A DNA stretch of 64,000 nt from Citrus sinensis (taxonomy: Eukaryota > Streptophyta > Magnoliopsida > Sapindales > Rutaceae), in contig NC_068562.1 of NCBI RefSeq assembly GCF_022201045.2, forward strand, positions 15,251,001 through 15,315,000, given 5' to 3'. The notes beneath the pieces are model-generated. The model had not been told where the DNA came from. It worked only from the letters and a program-made list of their open reading frames with translations, and did not search any database. The translations under genes and the position numbers were made by a program. The stretch's first letter is position 1; each line of letters opens with the position of its first letter. Of the stretch, positions 14,801 through 26,419 are shown one piece after another.

Positions 14801-15304
14801 GATGGTAATATGCTGTCTATTGTAATGACTTACAAACATTTCACCAAATGTTATTAAGAATATGTGTTTGACGATATGTTGCCAGAAATGCAATGCTATT
14901 GTGATTACCCTTATATTCTGTAGTATCATAGCTTCAGTATATTCTTTAACCATCTATACAAAGGTTTTAGTGGTTGCACAGAGTCAACCAACATATGATA
15001 ATATACTTATAAAGCTCCAATCCATTTCTCAATCTTTAAGAGATTCCATGGAACATTCCAATTAATTAGGATATAAACAAAAGCCATATACTAGAAAACA
15101 GTATTACATTCTCATACTTTCGAGCATGTAATTAAGTCCCATACTGGCAAAATTTAAGTAAATACTAATAGTGCAAAAGGTACTCACAGCATCTTCCATG
15201 GTCGCACGCCACCCCTGCATCGACGACAATCCATATCGAACATTCTCATTTTGACCATCCTCCGAGAACTTCTCAGTCTTGGGGGTGCTCAGATATACCC
15301 CCAT
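7704..15304 (-). CDS. Protein phosphatase 2C (PP2C60-like), 10 coding exons
   Basis: Minus-strand coding exons: 15304-15188, 13452-13389, 12179-12071, 11351-11198, 9996-9871, 9113-8990, 8879-8803, 8406-8354, 8043-7989, 7907-7704. All junctions are GT-AG and the frame stays open, giving 360 aa, close to Arabidopsis PP2C60-type proteins. Metal-dependent Ser/Thr phosphatase motifs are intact: MED (E37-D38), YDGHGG (D57, G58), GDSR (D180), ACDGIWD (D272, D276) and DNMT (D319). The second residue is Gly (MGVYLS), so N-myristoylation and membrane association are possible. The C-terminus is a short Ser/Gln-rich tail. It lacks the long regulatory N-terminus of ABI1-type clade A enzymes, so a direct role in ABA-receptor binding is not indicated. 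Its introns contain a SINE (9329-9473), a poly-C tract (11830-11850) and two tandem duplications that abut exon borders. Confidence 0.93.
8401..8645. repeat. Tandem duplication across a PP2C splice acceptor
   Basis: Units 8401-8523 and 8524-8645 (about 122 bp each) are over 90% identical. Unit 1 includes the minus-strand acceptor and first six coding bases of the exon 8406-8354; unit 2 repeats that acceptor inside the upstream intron, creating a decoy AG at the corresponding place (near 8530). Confidence 0.85.
9312..9490 (+). mobile_element. tRNA-derived SINE with target duplication, in PP2C intron
   Basis: Insert 9329-9473 (145 bp) is flanked by aactgacaatagtacct (9312-9328) and aactgacagaagtacct (9474-9490), a 17-bp duplication with two mismatches. 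The 5' part contains a pol III A-box-like tagccaagttgg and a B-box-like ggatcaattcc, followed by a GT-rich body and an A-rich end. The element lies antisense to the host gene. Confidence 0.75.
10936..11200. repeat. Tandem duplication (~131 bp) abutting a PP2C splice donor
   Basis: The landmark gccatgttgctt recurs with a 131-bp period (near 10939 and 11070), followed in both units by similar tgctagcaatc and ttgataag blocks. The second unit runs up to the donor of exon 11351-11198 (GTACTT on the minus strand); in the first unit the corresponding place reads gataagatacc, so the donor is not preserved there. Confidence 0.75.
11776..11863. repeat. C21/A13 homopolymer tract in PP2C intron
   Basis: A run of 21 C (11830-11850) is followed by 13 A (11851-11863), and preceded by alternating short C, A and G runs from about 11776. 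On the transcribed strand this reads as a G21 run. Confidence 0.95.
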
Positions 15305-16994
15305 TTTCTTTCTGAAACAGCACCAAAAAGGTAAATAAATAAATAATCACAAAACTCAGTCATTCTTCACATTCACTACCGCATACATATATTAACGACA
15401 ATATAAATGTTAGCTTCTAAATAAGAAAACAAAAAAGGAAACATTTGATACCTAATAAAGATATTTTTAATAATTACAATGCAATTTAGAGGTTTGGTAT
15501 ATAATTTTCTAAGCAACCTCACGGGGAAAAAAAAAAGTCAACTAAATTACATGTTAAACCAATCCGATCACCAGATTAACGCAAGCTAATGAAACAAAAA
15601 CTAAATTAATTAAATAAATATAATCGAAAAGGATATGAACCTGTAAGACTCCTTGTTTGTCGAGTAAAACAGAGCATTCAAAATCTTTTGAATTTTCTAA
15701 GCGCTAAAAAGGTAAACGGTTTTGAAGCAGTACAGAGTGTGTGCGCGCTTTCACTTTTTTTTTTTTTTTAAAAAAATTCTTTCGATTTTCTCGCGTTTTC
15801 TTGCAAACCAAACGGATCGTGAAAGAGAACAAATAATGTAAAGTTTACACGAAGTCTGTAAGATAATATAGTGGAGATCGAATTGAACGGAGTGAATTAT
15901 AAAAGATAAATCGAAATCAAATTTAAAAAAAAAAAAACACGGCAGATAATTAAGAAAACAAATATTACATGAAAAATTAAAATAAAATAAATAACGAAAG
16001 TCGAAGTGTCCGTACACTTTGAGCAGAGAGAGAATGAGATCTGTTAAGAGTGAGTGATGAGAGTTTTTTTTGGGGGACTTGATTTGGAAAATTGGATGAT
16101 AAATTTGACGATCGCTTTCTGTTTGTTGTTTTCTGTTTTTTGGCATGTACTGGTTTTTGAATGAGAAAACCAGCAGCGGTTGTGTCACGTGCATTGCACG
16201 TGCCAGAATGTTAAATGATTGATGGCCTTGTGGTGTGTATTATTGGGGAGCGTTTTCTTTGTTTTGTTTTTTGTTTTTTTTTAAAAAAAAAATCCGTTGC
16301 TGATACTGAAAATGATGCTTTTGATGATGATGATGAATTGATGATGATCATGTTGTTTTATAAAAGGAAAATCCGAAAAATAAGTTTGGAAGTATTTGTT
16401 GGAACAGAAAAGGACAACAATAAAGAAGTTGTCACATTTTAGATAAATACGTTTGGAGTTGAAAATATTGATTTCGTTTATTAATATTTAATTTAATAAA
16501 CGGGTCGAATTTGTGTTAACTTGCACAATAAGTGGGTCGAAAATAAATTTAAAGTTATTCGTTTATGATTTGTTTAATAAAATTATTCATTAACTTTGAA
16601 AATTTTTAATTTTAAATTAACGAGAATAATAACTTTCAAAGATGTTCTTGTAATTGACTGAGAAAAAGAAAAAAAAAACACATATTATATACTCTATGAT
16701 ACTCGGATTAAATGAACCAATTCGTTTATACATAAACGAATCTGAATTTGGATACTCTAATTCATTTAATAAATAACTCGAATTTATTGGAAGTTATTGA
16801 ATCTAAGATCGTCCATTCAAAATTTGGACTTCATCCCCCGCAAAGAAGTGGCTCACGAGTCGCATAGTCGGCCTTGAGAGTTGGGAGGCCCGTTATGGAT
16901 AATATGGAGCCCAGTTTATATTCCAAATTTCATTCCTCTCAATCATCCTCTTCTTGTCTTTCCTTCCCTACATTTTCTCTTACAATTTTTTTTT
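15305..16994. other. PP2C upstream region and spacer
   Basis: No additional gene seen. The region 15305-16080 probably holds the PP2C 5'UTR (possibly with an intron) and proximal promoter. Poly-T/poly-A runs occur at 15759-15769, 15919-15937 and 16266-16291. The apparent 147-codon reading frame here is low-complexity Phe/Lys-rich and is not supported. Confidence 0.5.
16186..16202. promoter_or_regulatory. Paired G-boxes upstream of the PP2C gene
   Basis: Two CACGTG cores at 16186-16191 and 16197-16202 separated by five bases form a near-palindrome about 0.9 kb upstream of the PP2C ATG. G-boxes bind bZIP/bHLH factors (ABA and light responses). The distance fits a gene with a 5'UTR intron, but no transcription start can be fixed from sequence alone. 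Confidence 0.4.
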
Positions 16995-17673
16995 GGGAAA
17001 TTTACACTCGTCCACCTGTTTGTTTTGCCTTTTTCAAAAATACACAAACACTTTTTTTTTTTTCAGTGCGCCACCTGAAGTTTGCTTTTTGTTGCATTTT
17101 TCCACTTCCGTCTAATTTCCGTTAGTAGATTTAACGGAATGTTAACGAAATGACCTTTTTACCCCTCAAAATTACAATTTAACCCAAAATAAATGGAAAT
17201 TGGAGATAAATTGGATGTATTTAAATTTTTTCAAAGGTGGATGCTAGAAATTGGAGGAAAATAGTGTTTGTTGCTTGCTAGATTTAGAAAATTTGTATTT
17301 ATTTTTTCTCTTTCAAAAAAATAAATACAAATTTTCTAAATCTAGCAAGTAATAAACACTATTTTCCTCCAAAAAAATAAATACAAATTTTCTAAATTTA
17401 GCAAGCAACAAACATTATTTTCCTCCAATTTCTAGCATCCACCTTTGAAAAAAAATTAAATCCATCCAATTTATCTCCAATTTCTATTTATTTTGGGTTA
17501 AATTGTAATTTTGAGGGGTAAAAAGGTCATTCAGTTAAATTTGCTAACGGAAATTAGACGGAAGTGGAAGAATGCAACAAAAAGTGAACTTCAGGTGGCG
17601 CGCTGAAAAAAAAAAAAGTGTTTGTGTATTTTTGAAAAAGACAAAACAAACAGGTGGACGGTTGTAAATTTCC
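16995..17673. mobile_element. Long foldback (terminal inverted repeat) element, MULE/MITE-like
   Basis: The left arm starts ggaaatttac at 16995 and the right arm ends gtaaatttcc at 17673; the arms are inverted copies for about 300 bp. Matching segments include cacctgtttgttttg, caggtggcgc/gcgccacctg and the acggaaattagacgg block. The centre (about 17275-17400) carries an extra duplicated arm piece (aaataaatacaaattttcta three times in both orientations). Both flanks are runs of T, so a 9-bp all-T target duplication is possible but cannot be proven. No transposase is encoded. Confidence 0.8.
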
Positions 17674-19069
17674 TTTTTTTTTTTATCAGCACATGTTTCT
17701 TTAAATGAATAATAACTAGTGATACATTTAAAGCATATGATCGAAAGTTCGTATTTCAAAATACTGTAAATACATGTCACCAATCAATAATTATTATCTA
17801 TTGAGTAATAATTGACATTTTATATCACATCATTTGAAATACTAACATATTTCGTACTCTCAGAAAACATATGTATTACTCCATTTAAATTAAAATAATT
17901 TGATATTTCCAAGGATTGAAGTGAAGAAAAATTGGCGATGATTATAATTGGAATAAATTAAAATAATTTGATATTTCCAAGGATTTATAGGTTTACTCAA
18001 ATTATTTAGATAATGCATTTGATTGTCATCATCATATACACGTTAGTGAAATGTAAATGCCACATTTTGTAGAAACATTATAATTCGTTTGTCATTTTAC
18101 AATTCATTAATCAGTTGTGTACATACTGCATTTCAGTCCAACTTGTAAAAACTTATTATTTGTCACTTAATTTCAATTCTCCTTACCTTAAGGGAAATTT
18201 ATGTCATCTGGGTATCAAAACATCAATTGCACTTTTCCATTTGATACAAATTGAATAAGATTGGTCCGTTTAAGCTTAACATTTGAGTGTAGCTATTGAC
18301 ACCCCTCTATTCATGTTAATTTTTTAAACAATTACAATAAAATCTTTTCTAATAAAAACCTAAAAATTTTCTTAACTTTACTTAATCATTCTCTAAGAAG
18401 CCAAAAAATAATAAAAATAAAGAGTTTTCTATTCATTTTTTCATTAGTTTGATTTTCTTATATAAACAATAAAACCACTATATACAAATTTAATTGGCAG
18501 TTTTGGACTCATCAATTTCAAGATTCTTAATTTTAAGTAACTTATCACTTATGTACAATTAAATTCATGTGGGTATAATCTTTTTTTTTTAATGGTTCTA
18601 CTGTAGCTTAATATCAAATTAACTTCTAACTTCACCATTGTCCATTGGAGATGTGAGAATAGACGTGAGAAAGAAGTTCATGAGCCTTGGGAGAGAAGAA
18701 AAAAACAAAAAACAATTGAGATTAATTAAAAAAAAATGGACTAATAAATTAAATTGAGTGAGGGCAACCGCAAGCTATTTCAACCAAGCTTACCACTGTT
18801 CCATTTTCAACTTTAATTTGTGGCCTAAAAATCTTATCACTTACAGTTCTTGACAGGTAGCAACCGCTAGGCATGCTCTTACTACCAGCTTTAGGTTATT
18901 TCCTCACGGTCTTAGCTTTCTAACGTAATAGAGATGTCGCACCTACTGGTATTCATTGCATGCTTTGGTTAAGAAACTTGAAATCACTCGTGTGGATTTG
19001 GATCTAATATTAAGTTAGATTTTGTTCTTAATTTTTTATATTTTTTTGCTTCACGTATATGTATAGTTC
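17674..19069. other. Spacer without recognised gene
   Basis: AT-rich. A 37-bp direct repeat containing taattttatatttccaagg-like sequence occurs near 17885 and 17957. Nothing else recognised. Confidence 0.5.
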
Positions 19070-20108
19070 GGGATGGACAAAATTGGATTTAAATTAATCC
19101 GATCAGGTTGTTCAATTATTAAAAAAACTCATCCGAATGCAATCCGAACTTAAATTCGATCTGAATCCGATCCAAACATGTTCGGAACGAATTCATATCT
19201 TACAAATAATTTAAATTAATTCAGATCATATCGATAAATCTTGAATTTAATTTGGAGTTTTAGGTCCTTGCATTAAGTGGAAGACATAATTTGCATAATT
19301 TGCAAATCTTTGTAATCAACTTTCAAGTTGGATACAAAACCAAATAGACAAAGAAAAATAAGTTATTTTCATTATATTGCCATGCATATCATTGAAAATT
19401 ATCAGAATAATTCTTTTTTTTTTCAGAAAATATAAAAAGAAACCAGAATTTAAACAACATAACATGCAAATAAACTCAATTAAAAAAAAAATCAAATAAA
19501 AGTTTGAAAATTTCTCAAGAAAAAAAAAAAGAACATATGTAAGCTAGAAAAAGAGAAATCGCCAATTAGAGAAGAGAAGAGCATCTCTGCACAAAAACAA
19601 TCAATATAAAAAGCTAACAAAAAAGAGTCCATATCTTTTCCTAATTTTCTCATAAATTGACTCAATTCCTCTCCTTCTACTCATCAAAATCATTTTGCCA
19701 ATCTTCTCAATTTTTTTCTCTCTTAGAAAACAAATCAAACATCTACAATCAACAACCAAACTGAAAGCTAATTGTGAGGCAACTGCAGTAATGACGGTAG
19801 CTGGGGAGCTTTGAGGTGATGGCTGGAGGTTGTAGTAGAGAATTTGTGAGGCAGCAATTTGGCTAGAAATCAATTGGCGGATTGGTGATCTCTGGCCTTT
19901 GGGATGAGAAAAAGAGTTGAGTGGTTTGCGGCTGTTTAGGTTGGGGATTTTGGGGAAAACAAATTAGGTTTATACTTTAGAAACTTTACTCTGTCTATAT
20001 ATTTAGTATCTGATTGGATTGTTGGATCAAATCCGAATTCAATCCAATCTGAATGTATTCGAATCGAATCAATCTGAATCCAATCCGATGCCCACCCTTA
20101 TGTATAGT
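19070..20108. mobile_element. Non-autonomous hAT-like element with perfect 8-bp target duplication
   Basis: Element 19078-20100 (1023 bp) is flanked by tgtatagt at 19070-19077 and again at 20101-20108. Ends: TCGGGATGGACAAAA at the left and the reverse complement of TAAGGGTGGGCATCGG at the right, the TAGGGnTGG-type termini seen in plant hAT elements. Subterminal regions are dense in short aatccga/ttcggat motifs. The centre (19601-19960) is less AT-rich, resembling a leader from a former autonomous copy; no transposase domain is visible. Confidence 0.8.
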
Positions 20109-21600
20109 AATATACGGTTAAAATTTAATTAATTTTATACTCTTATTTAGTAACTAGTGTTTGAACTAGATTTTGGTGGGAAAAAAAGGACAAAAAACCT
20201 AGTTAAGCACAATAAATTTGTATTAAAGTGAAGTGGTGCCCCAAGTAATTCAGGTATGCTGACTATTTTTTGCCTTCTGTGGAGCTTGAAAAAGAATGAA
20301 AGATGTGGGGAGGTAGTGTGGAATTTAGATCTGGAGAGAGTTGGCTTAAAAGACTGTTTTTAACATGCAAAAGGAAGAAAATAAGTTAGATATGGAGCTA
20401 ATAGTGGTTGACGACCACACATTAATGCTCAAGTTAGTATAAGGTTGGTTTTTGAGGTTAAGAACTAGAAAACTCTTAGTAATAAAGGTGGCTAGAGGTT
20501 GAAGAATGAATGAAGTGAATAAAACATGAGTACCTTTTTGTGGAGTGCCTCGGAGTGCTTGGCCACCATGCCACTTGGCGCATTTATATTGGTCATTTCT
20601 CTCGTTGTGGAAAGGATATTACTATCTTTTGGCTTTTGTGACCACTAAAGACTTGGGCACATGCTTGGAAGATAAGTAAGCGCATCATTTGTACACTTTG
20701 TCCACACTTAGACATGTTAGACTTTGCTAGTAGTTTAGCATGCTTGTGCTGAGATTGTCCTGCGATGGTTGGCGTGTCAAATAAGGATAAATGGTCCCAA
20801 CTATTATGGTGGGCTGCGTTAGTCTACAAAAATGTGGCAGCCTGTTGCCTCTTCTTTTTCAATAAAATGTCTCCTTACTAATCCCTCAATATTAGCTTAT
20901 GAATCAATATCCTTTTATGGTGGTAATGACACCTTTTATATTTGATATTTTGGATATTTTCTCCAACATTTCTACTTTCAATATAGGGGAATCCATGTAC
21001 CCTTTTAATTGTTTGGTATACCTAGCATATCCCAATCTCCTCTTGCTAACTTAGAAACTCTAGATCGACACATTGTGTTTTATTAGTAATCTTTCATTTC
21101 TTCCTTTAACAACAAATAATTGTATATTTTTAAAAGGACAAAAAAAAAAAAAAGCTCACCACTGCGTTTAAACTTTACTGTGCAACAGGTCATCTAATTT
21201 AACAAGTGGCAAAGTATTATTAAATCAATCGTCAATTTATGGGCTGCAAGGTTCGGATTATGCGCCGTAGCAAGTTCCGAGAATTTGACATCTATTTTTC
21301 TTACTAGTCTACCTAGTCTTTATCAAAAGATGTCACATTGGCATACCTTGAACAAAAGATAAATTAGTAGGGCTAATGAAGAATCTAGTGAGGGCTCAAC
21401 AGCACCACTGAAGCCCAAAATAACCCATTACAGCCACTGCTGATCTGGTCATCCCAAGTCAATTGCCTTCCTCATCACGTGGCAAATTGTAACAAAGAAA
21501 CTACGCGAACAAATTGAAGAAGAAGGACGGGGGAAATTTACAGTAATGATATAAACTTGACCAGAAGTAATAAAATTGTTTAAATATTAAAAAAATAATT
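20109..21600. other. Unassigned intergenic sequence
   Basis: Moderately complex, no ORF of note and no recognised repeat ends. It could be an old, rearranged transposable element; that is a guess. Confidence 0.35.
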
Positions 21601-21745
21601 TTCATTGTTTACATAATAATAGTATGATAGTGGGGTCGAGTTCTGTGTATTAGCAAATAAATGAACTTTTAATATAGGTATTCTAAAGAGAGAAAATGAG
21701 TGAACTCATCAATTTTCTCCATTTTTTTTTGTTACTTTGAATCAT

Positions 21746-24066
21746 TGATGAGCATAATTTATATACATATTTTACCCTTAATTATATAATTGCTAGTTAT
21801 TTTTATTTGTTTCTTTTAATTAATTGAGTTATTTTATTGATTAGGGAATTAATTGGAGATTATGGATGAAAAATGCATAAAAAATAATAACCGGACAGTA
21901 TTGAAGATCAAATTAATTTGTGGAAGCAATTCATGAAAGGAAGCTTAAAAAGGAAACAAATTAGAGTTTATGGAAATAATTGCCGCTTGTGAAGAATAAA
22001 AGAAAAGAGGAAAAAGTATGCTTAAAGGAAAATAATTGGCTTGTGCATCTCACGTGAATAGTTGGAAAAGCATTTACCATTAATTTCAAGTGGGTTTCAC
22101 GTAGGGGTGGGCAAATCGGGTTTCGGTTCGGGTTGTTCGGGTTTCGGTTTGGGTTTCAACCCGTTCGGGTTGGAGAATTGAACCTAATCGGGTTGAAAAC
22201 GCCAACCTAAACCAAACCAAACCGAATTTAATTCAGTTCGGTTCGGTTTGGGTTGGCAATTCGGATCAGATTGGATTGATAATTCAGGTTAAAATTTTGG
22301 TTCGGGTTAATTCGGGTTAGTTTGGGTTAGAATAATTCGGATTAGAATGGGTTGGAACAATTTAATCTAAAAATTCTAACAACAACCACTTAAAATCCAA
22401 AAATCTCAATTCCAAACATTCTTAACAACAAATATCAACTACAACTCATCTTTAATAACATTTCAACAATTTAAAAATCTAAATTCCAAACATTCCAAAC
22501 ATCCTTAAGGAACAATTTAATCCAAAAATTATAATAACCACTTAAAATCCAAAAATCTCAATTCCAAACATTCTTAATAACAAATATCAACTACAAATCA
22601 TCCTTAATAACATTTCAACAATTTAAAACTCTCAATTCCAAATATTCCAAACATCCTTAAGGAACAATTTAATCTAAAAATTCTAACAACGACCACTTAA
22701 AATCCAAAAATCTCAATTCCAACATCCTTAACAACAAATATCAACTACAAATCATCCTTAATAGCATTTCAACAAGTCTTTTTAAAGTTAAAAAAACATA
22801 AAACATGTAGTCAAGTACAATAAAGCTACAAAAATTACAAATCTAAAAATTAAAATGGCAAATGGCAAGCATGATTAAACATCTCTACATGACAAATAAG
22901 GCTAATAATCCATCTCCAACACCATCAATACTCAACACAACATCTCCAAATTAGCAATAATTAACCACCACCATAGGGATTTTTTTTTGTTTAATGTATA
23001 TATATTTTTAATTTTAAAAAGCTGAATCTTTAAAAAATAAAAAAAAGCTTCAACCCAAACGGGTTGAAGCTTTGAATCCGTTCAGATTTCACCGGTTAAC
23101 CCGAACTGAACGCCCACCCCTAGTTTCACTTTCACGTGCATGGGCTTAAAGTTGGGTGTGCTTGGCTTGTTTGAAAATCCTTTTGACTTGAGGATTTTGT
23201 GGTGGCGTTACAATATAAAAGGAATTAGAGGGCAGCCGCCGCCCGCCAGTGGAGGAAAAAAAGGCGAGACAAAGAGAAGAAAATATGCAGCAGTTGGGCT
23301 TCCCATGGCCGATTTTATTTCTTTTGTTGCTCTCAATTCAAGTATGTTTAGCTAATTTTCTTATATTGAGATTAAGGATGAAGCCATATTCAATAAAATA
23401 ATTATCTTTTTATTTAATTAATTCCCTATATATGTTCTTTAATGATTATTGTTTTTATTTCACATGATTAATTAGATGTTATTAAAATTTTTTCATCAAT
23501 CTTGTCATGCATTATTGATTGTTAGGATTAATATTCGATTAAATCTATGCTTGGATCTATAAAGTTTATACATGATTATCTTTGATTCTATGTCTTTCAT
23601 TAAATTGTTTACATAGAGTACTTAGGAAAACTTTGACTCTTTGTTGTTCAATATGTTTACATGGGATGCTTAGATGTCATATTATTAAGCAGAAAAAGAA
23701 CCTACATTAGATTTAATTACTTGGGCTTAATTGTTAAATTCATGAGATGACATAGATTGATTTCGAGTTGTCACTCTAAAATTGGGGATTAATTAATAAT
23801 TAGATAATTACTAGTTGAATAGTGGTAGATTCTGAAACCTTGGTAATTTTTGTCTTATTGAAACCTCATTTACTTTAATTGTTTTCTTAGTTTAATTAGT
23901 TTAATTTCTTTTAAAACTCAATTTGCTCAACTAGGTCAGGATTAATATTAATTTTAGATTTAAATTAAACTTTTCAATTTATAACAATTCCTGTAGGATC
24001 GAACTCGTTACCACTATTCTATCTCTAAATTCGTGCACTTGCGAGTATATTAAAATTTTCACAACA
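21746..24066 (+). mobile_element. Probable solo LTR (Ty3-like), itself carrying a hAT element
   Basis: Sequence from tgatgagc (21746) to cacaaca (24066) interrupts a tandem repeat whose halves resume on either side. It starts TG and ends CA, has a TATA-like caatataaaagg near 23210 and a following GC-rich stretch as in the U3/R of an LTR, and encodes no protein. No matching target duplication was found (atcat versus aattt), so the ends are tentative. The hAT-like insert 22102-23122 accounts for 1 kb of the length. Confidence 0.5.
22094..23130. mobile_element. Non-autonomous hAT-like element with 8-bp target duplication
   Basis: Element 22102-23122 begins TAGGGGTGGGC and ends GCCCACCCCTA, an 11-bp perfect terminal inverted repeat. 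The flanks are gtttcacg (22094-22101) and gtttcact (23123-23130), 7 of 8 matching. The left subterminal region is packed with cgggtt/ggttcggg repeats, the right with their complements. The interior (about 22368-22790) holds three copies of a ~150-bp tandem unit with ccacttaaaatccaaaaat and caattccaaacatt. No coding region. Confidence 0.88.
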
Positions 24067-25743
24067 AATTTTTTTCTCAAAATTAGTTGTTTTCCTTAGA
24101 CTAGACTTGGACTATTGTTTTATAGCTTTCATTGCAAGACAATAATATAACAAAGGAGTCTAGTTTTGTATGTTAGTAAATAAATAGATTTTAATATGAG
24201 TTCTTTTTTTTTTCAAGAAAAAAAATTTGTGCACTCATCAATTTTCTCTTTTTTTTTTGTGGTTATTTTGTACCCTACTCTCAAAATTAGTTGTACTCCC
24301 TAAATTTAAACTCTTGATCTAACTTTCATTGCAAGATAATAATATAACAAATGAGCCTAGTTTTGTAATTGTATGTTAGCAAATTTATGGATTTTAATAT
24401 GGGCATTTTTAGGAGAGAAAATTGGTGCACTCACCAACCTTGTCCATTTATTTTTGGTAACCTTTCAGTCTACTCCTCAAAATTAGTTGTACTCCTTAGA
24501 CTTAGAATCTTGATCCATAGCTTTCATTGCAAGATAATAATATGACAAAGTAATCTAGTTTTGTATGTTAGCAAACAAATAGATTTTAATATGCATACTT
24601 TTAAGAGAGAAAATTAGTGCACTCGTGAATCTTAGTGCTTTTTTCTTTTTTTCCTGGAGGCTTTGCGTCCTACTCGAAAAATTCCTTGTACTCCTTAGAC
24701 TTGAACTCTTGATCTATAGCTTTCATTGCAGGACTCCTCCTTAAACTTGAACTCTTGATCTATAGCTTTCATTGTAGGATTATAATCTGTATTTAACAAA
24801 TAAATTGATGGAATATAAGTATTTATAAGAGAAAAATTAGTCCATTCATCAATATTTTCCCTGCTTTTTTGTTACTTTACACCTTACTGTCAAAGTTACT
24901 TGCACTCCTTAAACTTGAACTCTTGATCTGTAGCTTTCATTACAAGAAGTTAACCAACTAAACTATCATTTATAAATAAAAGAGAATATAGGGAGCTAAA
25001 CAAAATAAGCTCAAAAGCTTCATAGAGAAAGGAATTCTTTTATTTTAGTGAATGACCGCTTGCCAAATTTCATGACCATAGAATATGGTACAGGAACGAG
25101 GGATTGACGACCAATATCTGAGAATGGACATCAGCAGTTTTTTTTTAATATTATATTTTAATCTTATTTCTATTGATAAATTACAATTTGACCACTAAGT
25201 AACAGCATTGCCAATTTGCCATTACTTAGTACCCAAAGACATCACCAACTATTTTTTAGTTTCAATTTAACCACCGATTAAGAGCATTTCCATTGCTTGC
25301 TTAATACTTGATGCTTGTTTGGTATGCTTATTCTGCTAGTCAAAAGTGTGTTTTAAAAAAATTATTTTGACTGTACTAAAAAAAATCAAAATTTTAAGTT
25401 TTTGAAGGTAGAGTTATAGATAGAGTTGTTTTTTTTAAGTGTTAAATTATCTAAAGTACGCTTAATTTATTGCAATTTTTTTTCCTTTTTTTTAATGTTG
25501 AAAGCTCAATTTGATCACTGAGTGAGAGCATTACTATTAATGCGTATGTTTGATATACTTTTATAAATCTCCAAAAACTATACTTAAATTGTAGATTTTT
25601 TTCAAAGAGTTAAAATCGTCTAAAATGTCTTTGTTTGATTTGACAATTTTATTTCATTTTCTTATAAGATAACTGTAAATAACTTATCTATTAAAATAAT
25701 TTTATAATTTTTAATAAATAAAAAAATGTATGAATAAGTTTTA

Positions 25744-26419
25744 TTTAAAATTAGGGATGACAAAATTCTCCATAGGGTTCCACCCCAAATGAGGTGAATT
25801 TTGAATAATTTTTGGAGAATGAGAAAAAAATAATCCCTAAATTCTTAATAGAATGGGGTTTGGTTTTGTACTCTTCACCCCACCCCCACCCCCACCCCAC
25901 TCCCTATTATATATAAATATTTTTTCTAGTTTTTATATAATAATTTTTGTTTCATCAGTTATAAGGTTGTTAATAAATTTTCTTTTTATTTTTACTTGAG
26001 GTAAATAGGGTATAACTAAAAGAAAACTATGTAATATAATTTTTATATCAACTTAAAACATTGTTATGTTTTATTTTCTCTCTTAATATACTGTTTTCTT
26101 CAAACATTTTTCAATTTTGATATCATTTCAAGATATTATTTCAAACATTTGTAGATTTTTTTAAAAATCATTTATAATATGGTAATGATTTTATTTAATT
26201 CTTTAGTTTTTAATTTTTTTTAAAATATGTATCTATATCTATTATAAAATAAATTAATAAGAAATGAAGTGGGAATATAAAAATTATTCACCACATGGGG
26301 ATTCTTCATCCCCACCCCACTAAATTTATAAGAGAATAAGGATAAAATTTTTAATGGAGTGAAAAATGGGTGGGCATCCCCATTCCCACCTCCACCCCAT
26401 TGTTATCCCTAATTAAAAC
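25744..26419. mobile_element. Non-autonomous hAT-like element
   Basis: Element 25752-26411 (660 bp) begins TAGGGATGACAA and ends TTGTTATCCCTA, an inverted terminal repeat. The flanks tttaaaat and attaaaac match at 6 of 8 bases. Subterminal blocks are ccaccc-rich (ccccacccccaccc near 25880 and ccaccccat near 26393). No ORF. Confidence 0.7.

Larger units (their letters stand above)
21600..24970. repeat. Degenerate ~200-bp tandem repeat array, split by an insertion
   Basis: Units share a block cttgatctatagctttcattgcaag-like (never quoted in full), an aataatatgacaaa block, atagattttaatatg, and aagagagaaaattagtgcactc. Copies start near 24120, 24320, 24520, 24720 and 24900, with a first partial unit at 21600-21745. 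The unit at the left is separated from the rest by 2.3 kb of inserted LTR-like DNA. Confidence 0.7.

Noticed and set aside
15751..16194. 147-codon minus ORF upstream of PP2C
   Set aside because: Low-complexity Phe/Lys content from poly-T/poly-A runs, no start context, no domain.
19601..19873. 90-codon minus ORF in the hAT-like element
   Set aside because: No transposase or other domain; probably leader sequence of a former full-length copy.
21741..24071. Target duplication for the LTR-like insert at 21746-24066
   Set aside because: The adjoining pentamers do not match, so the ends remain tentative.
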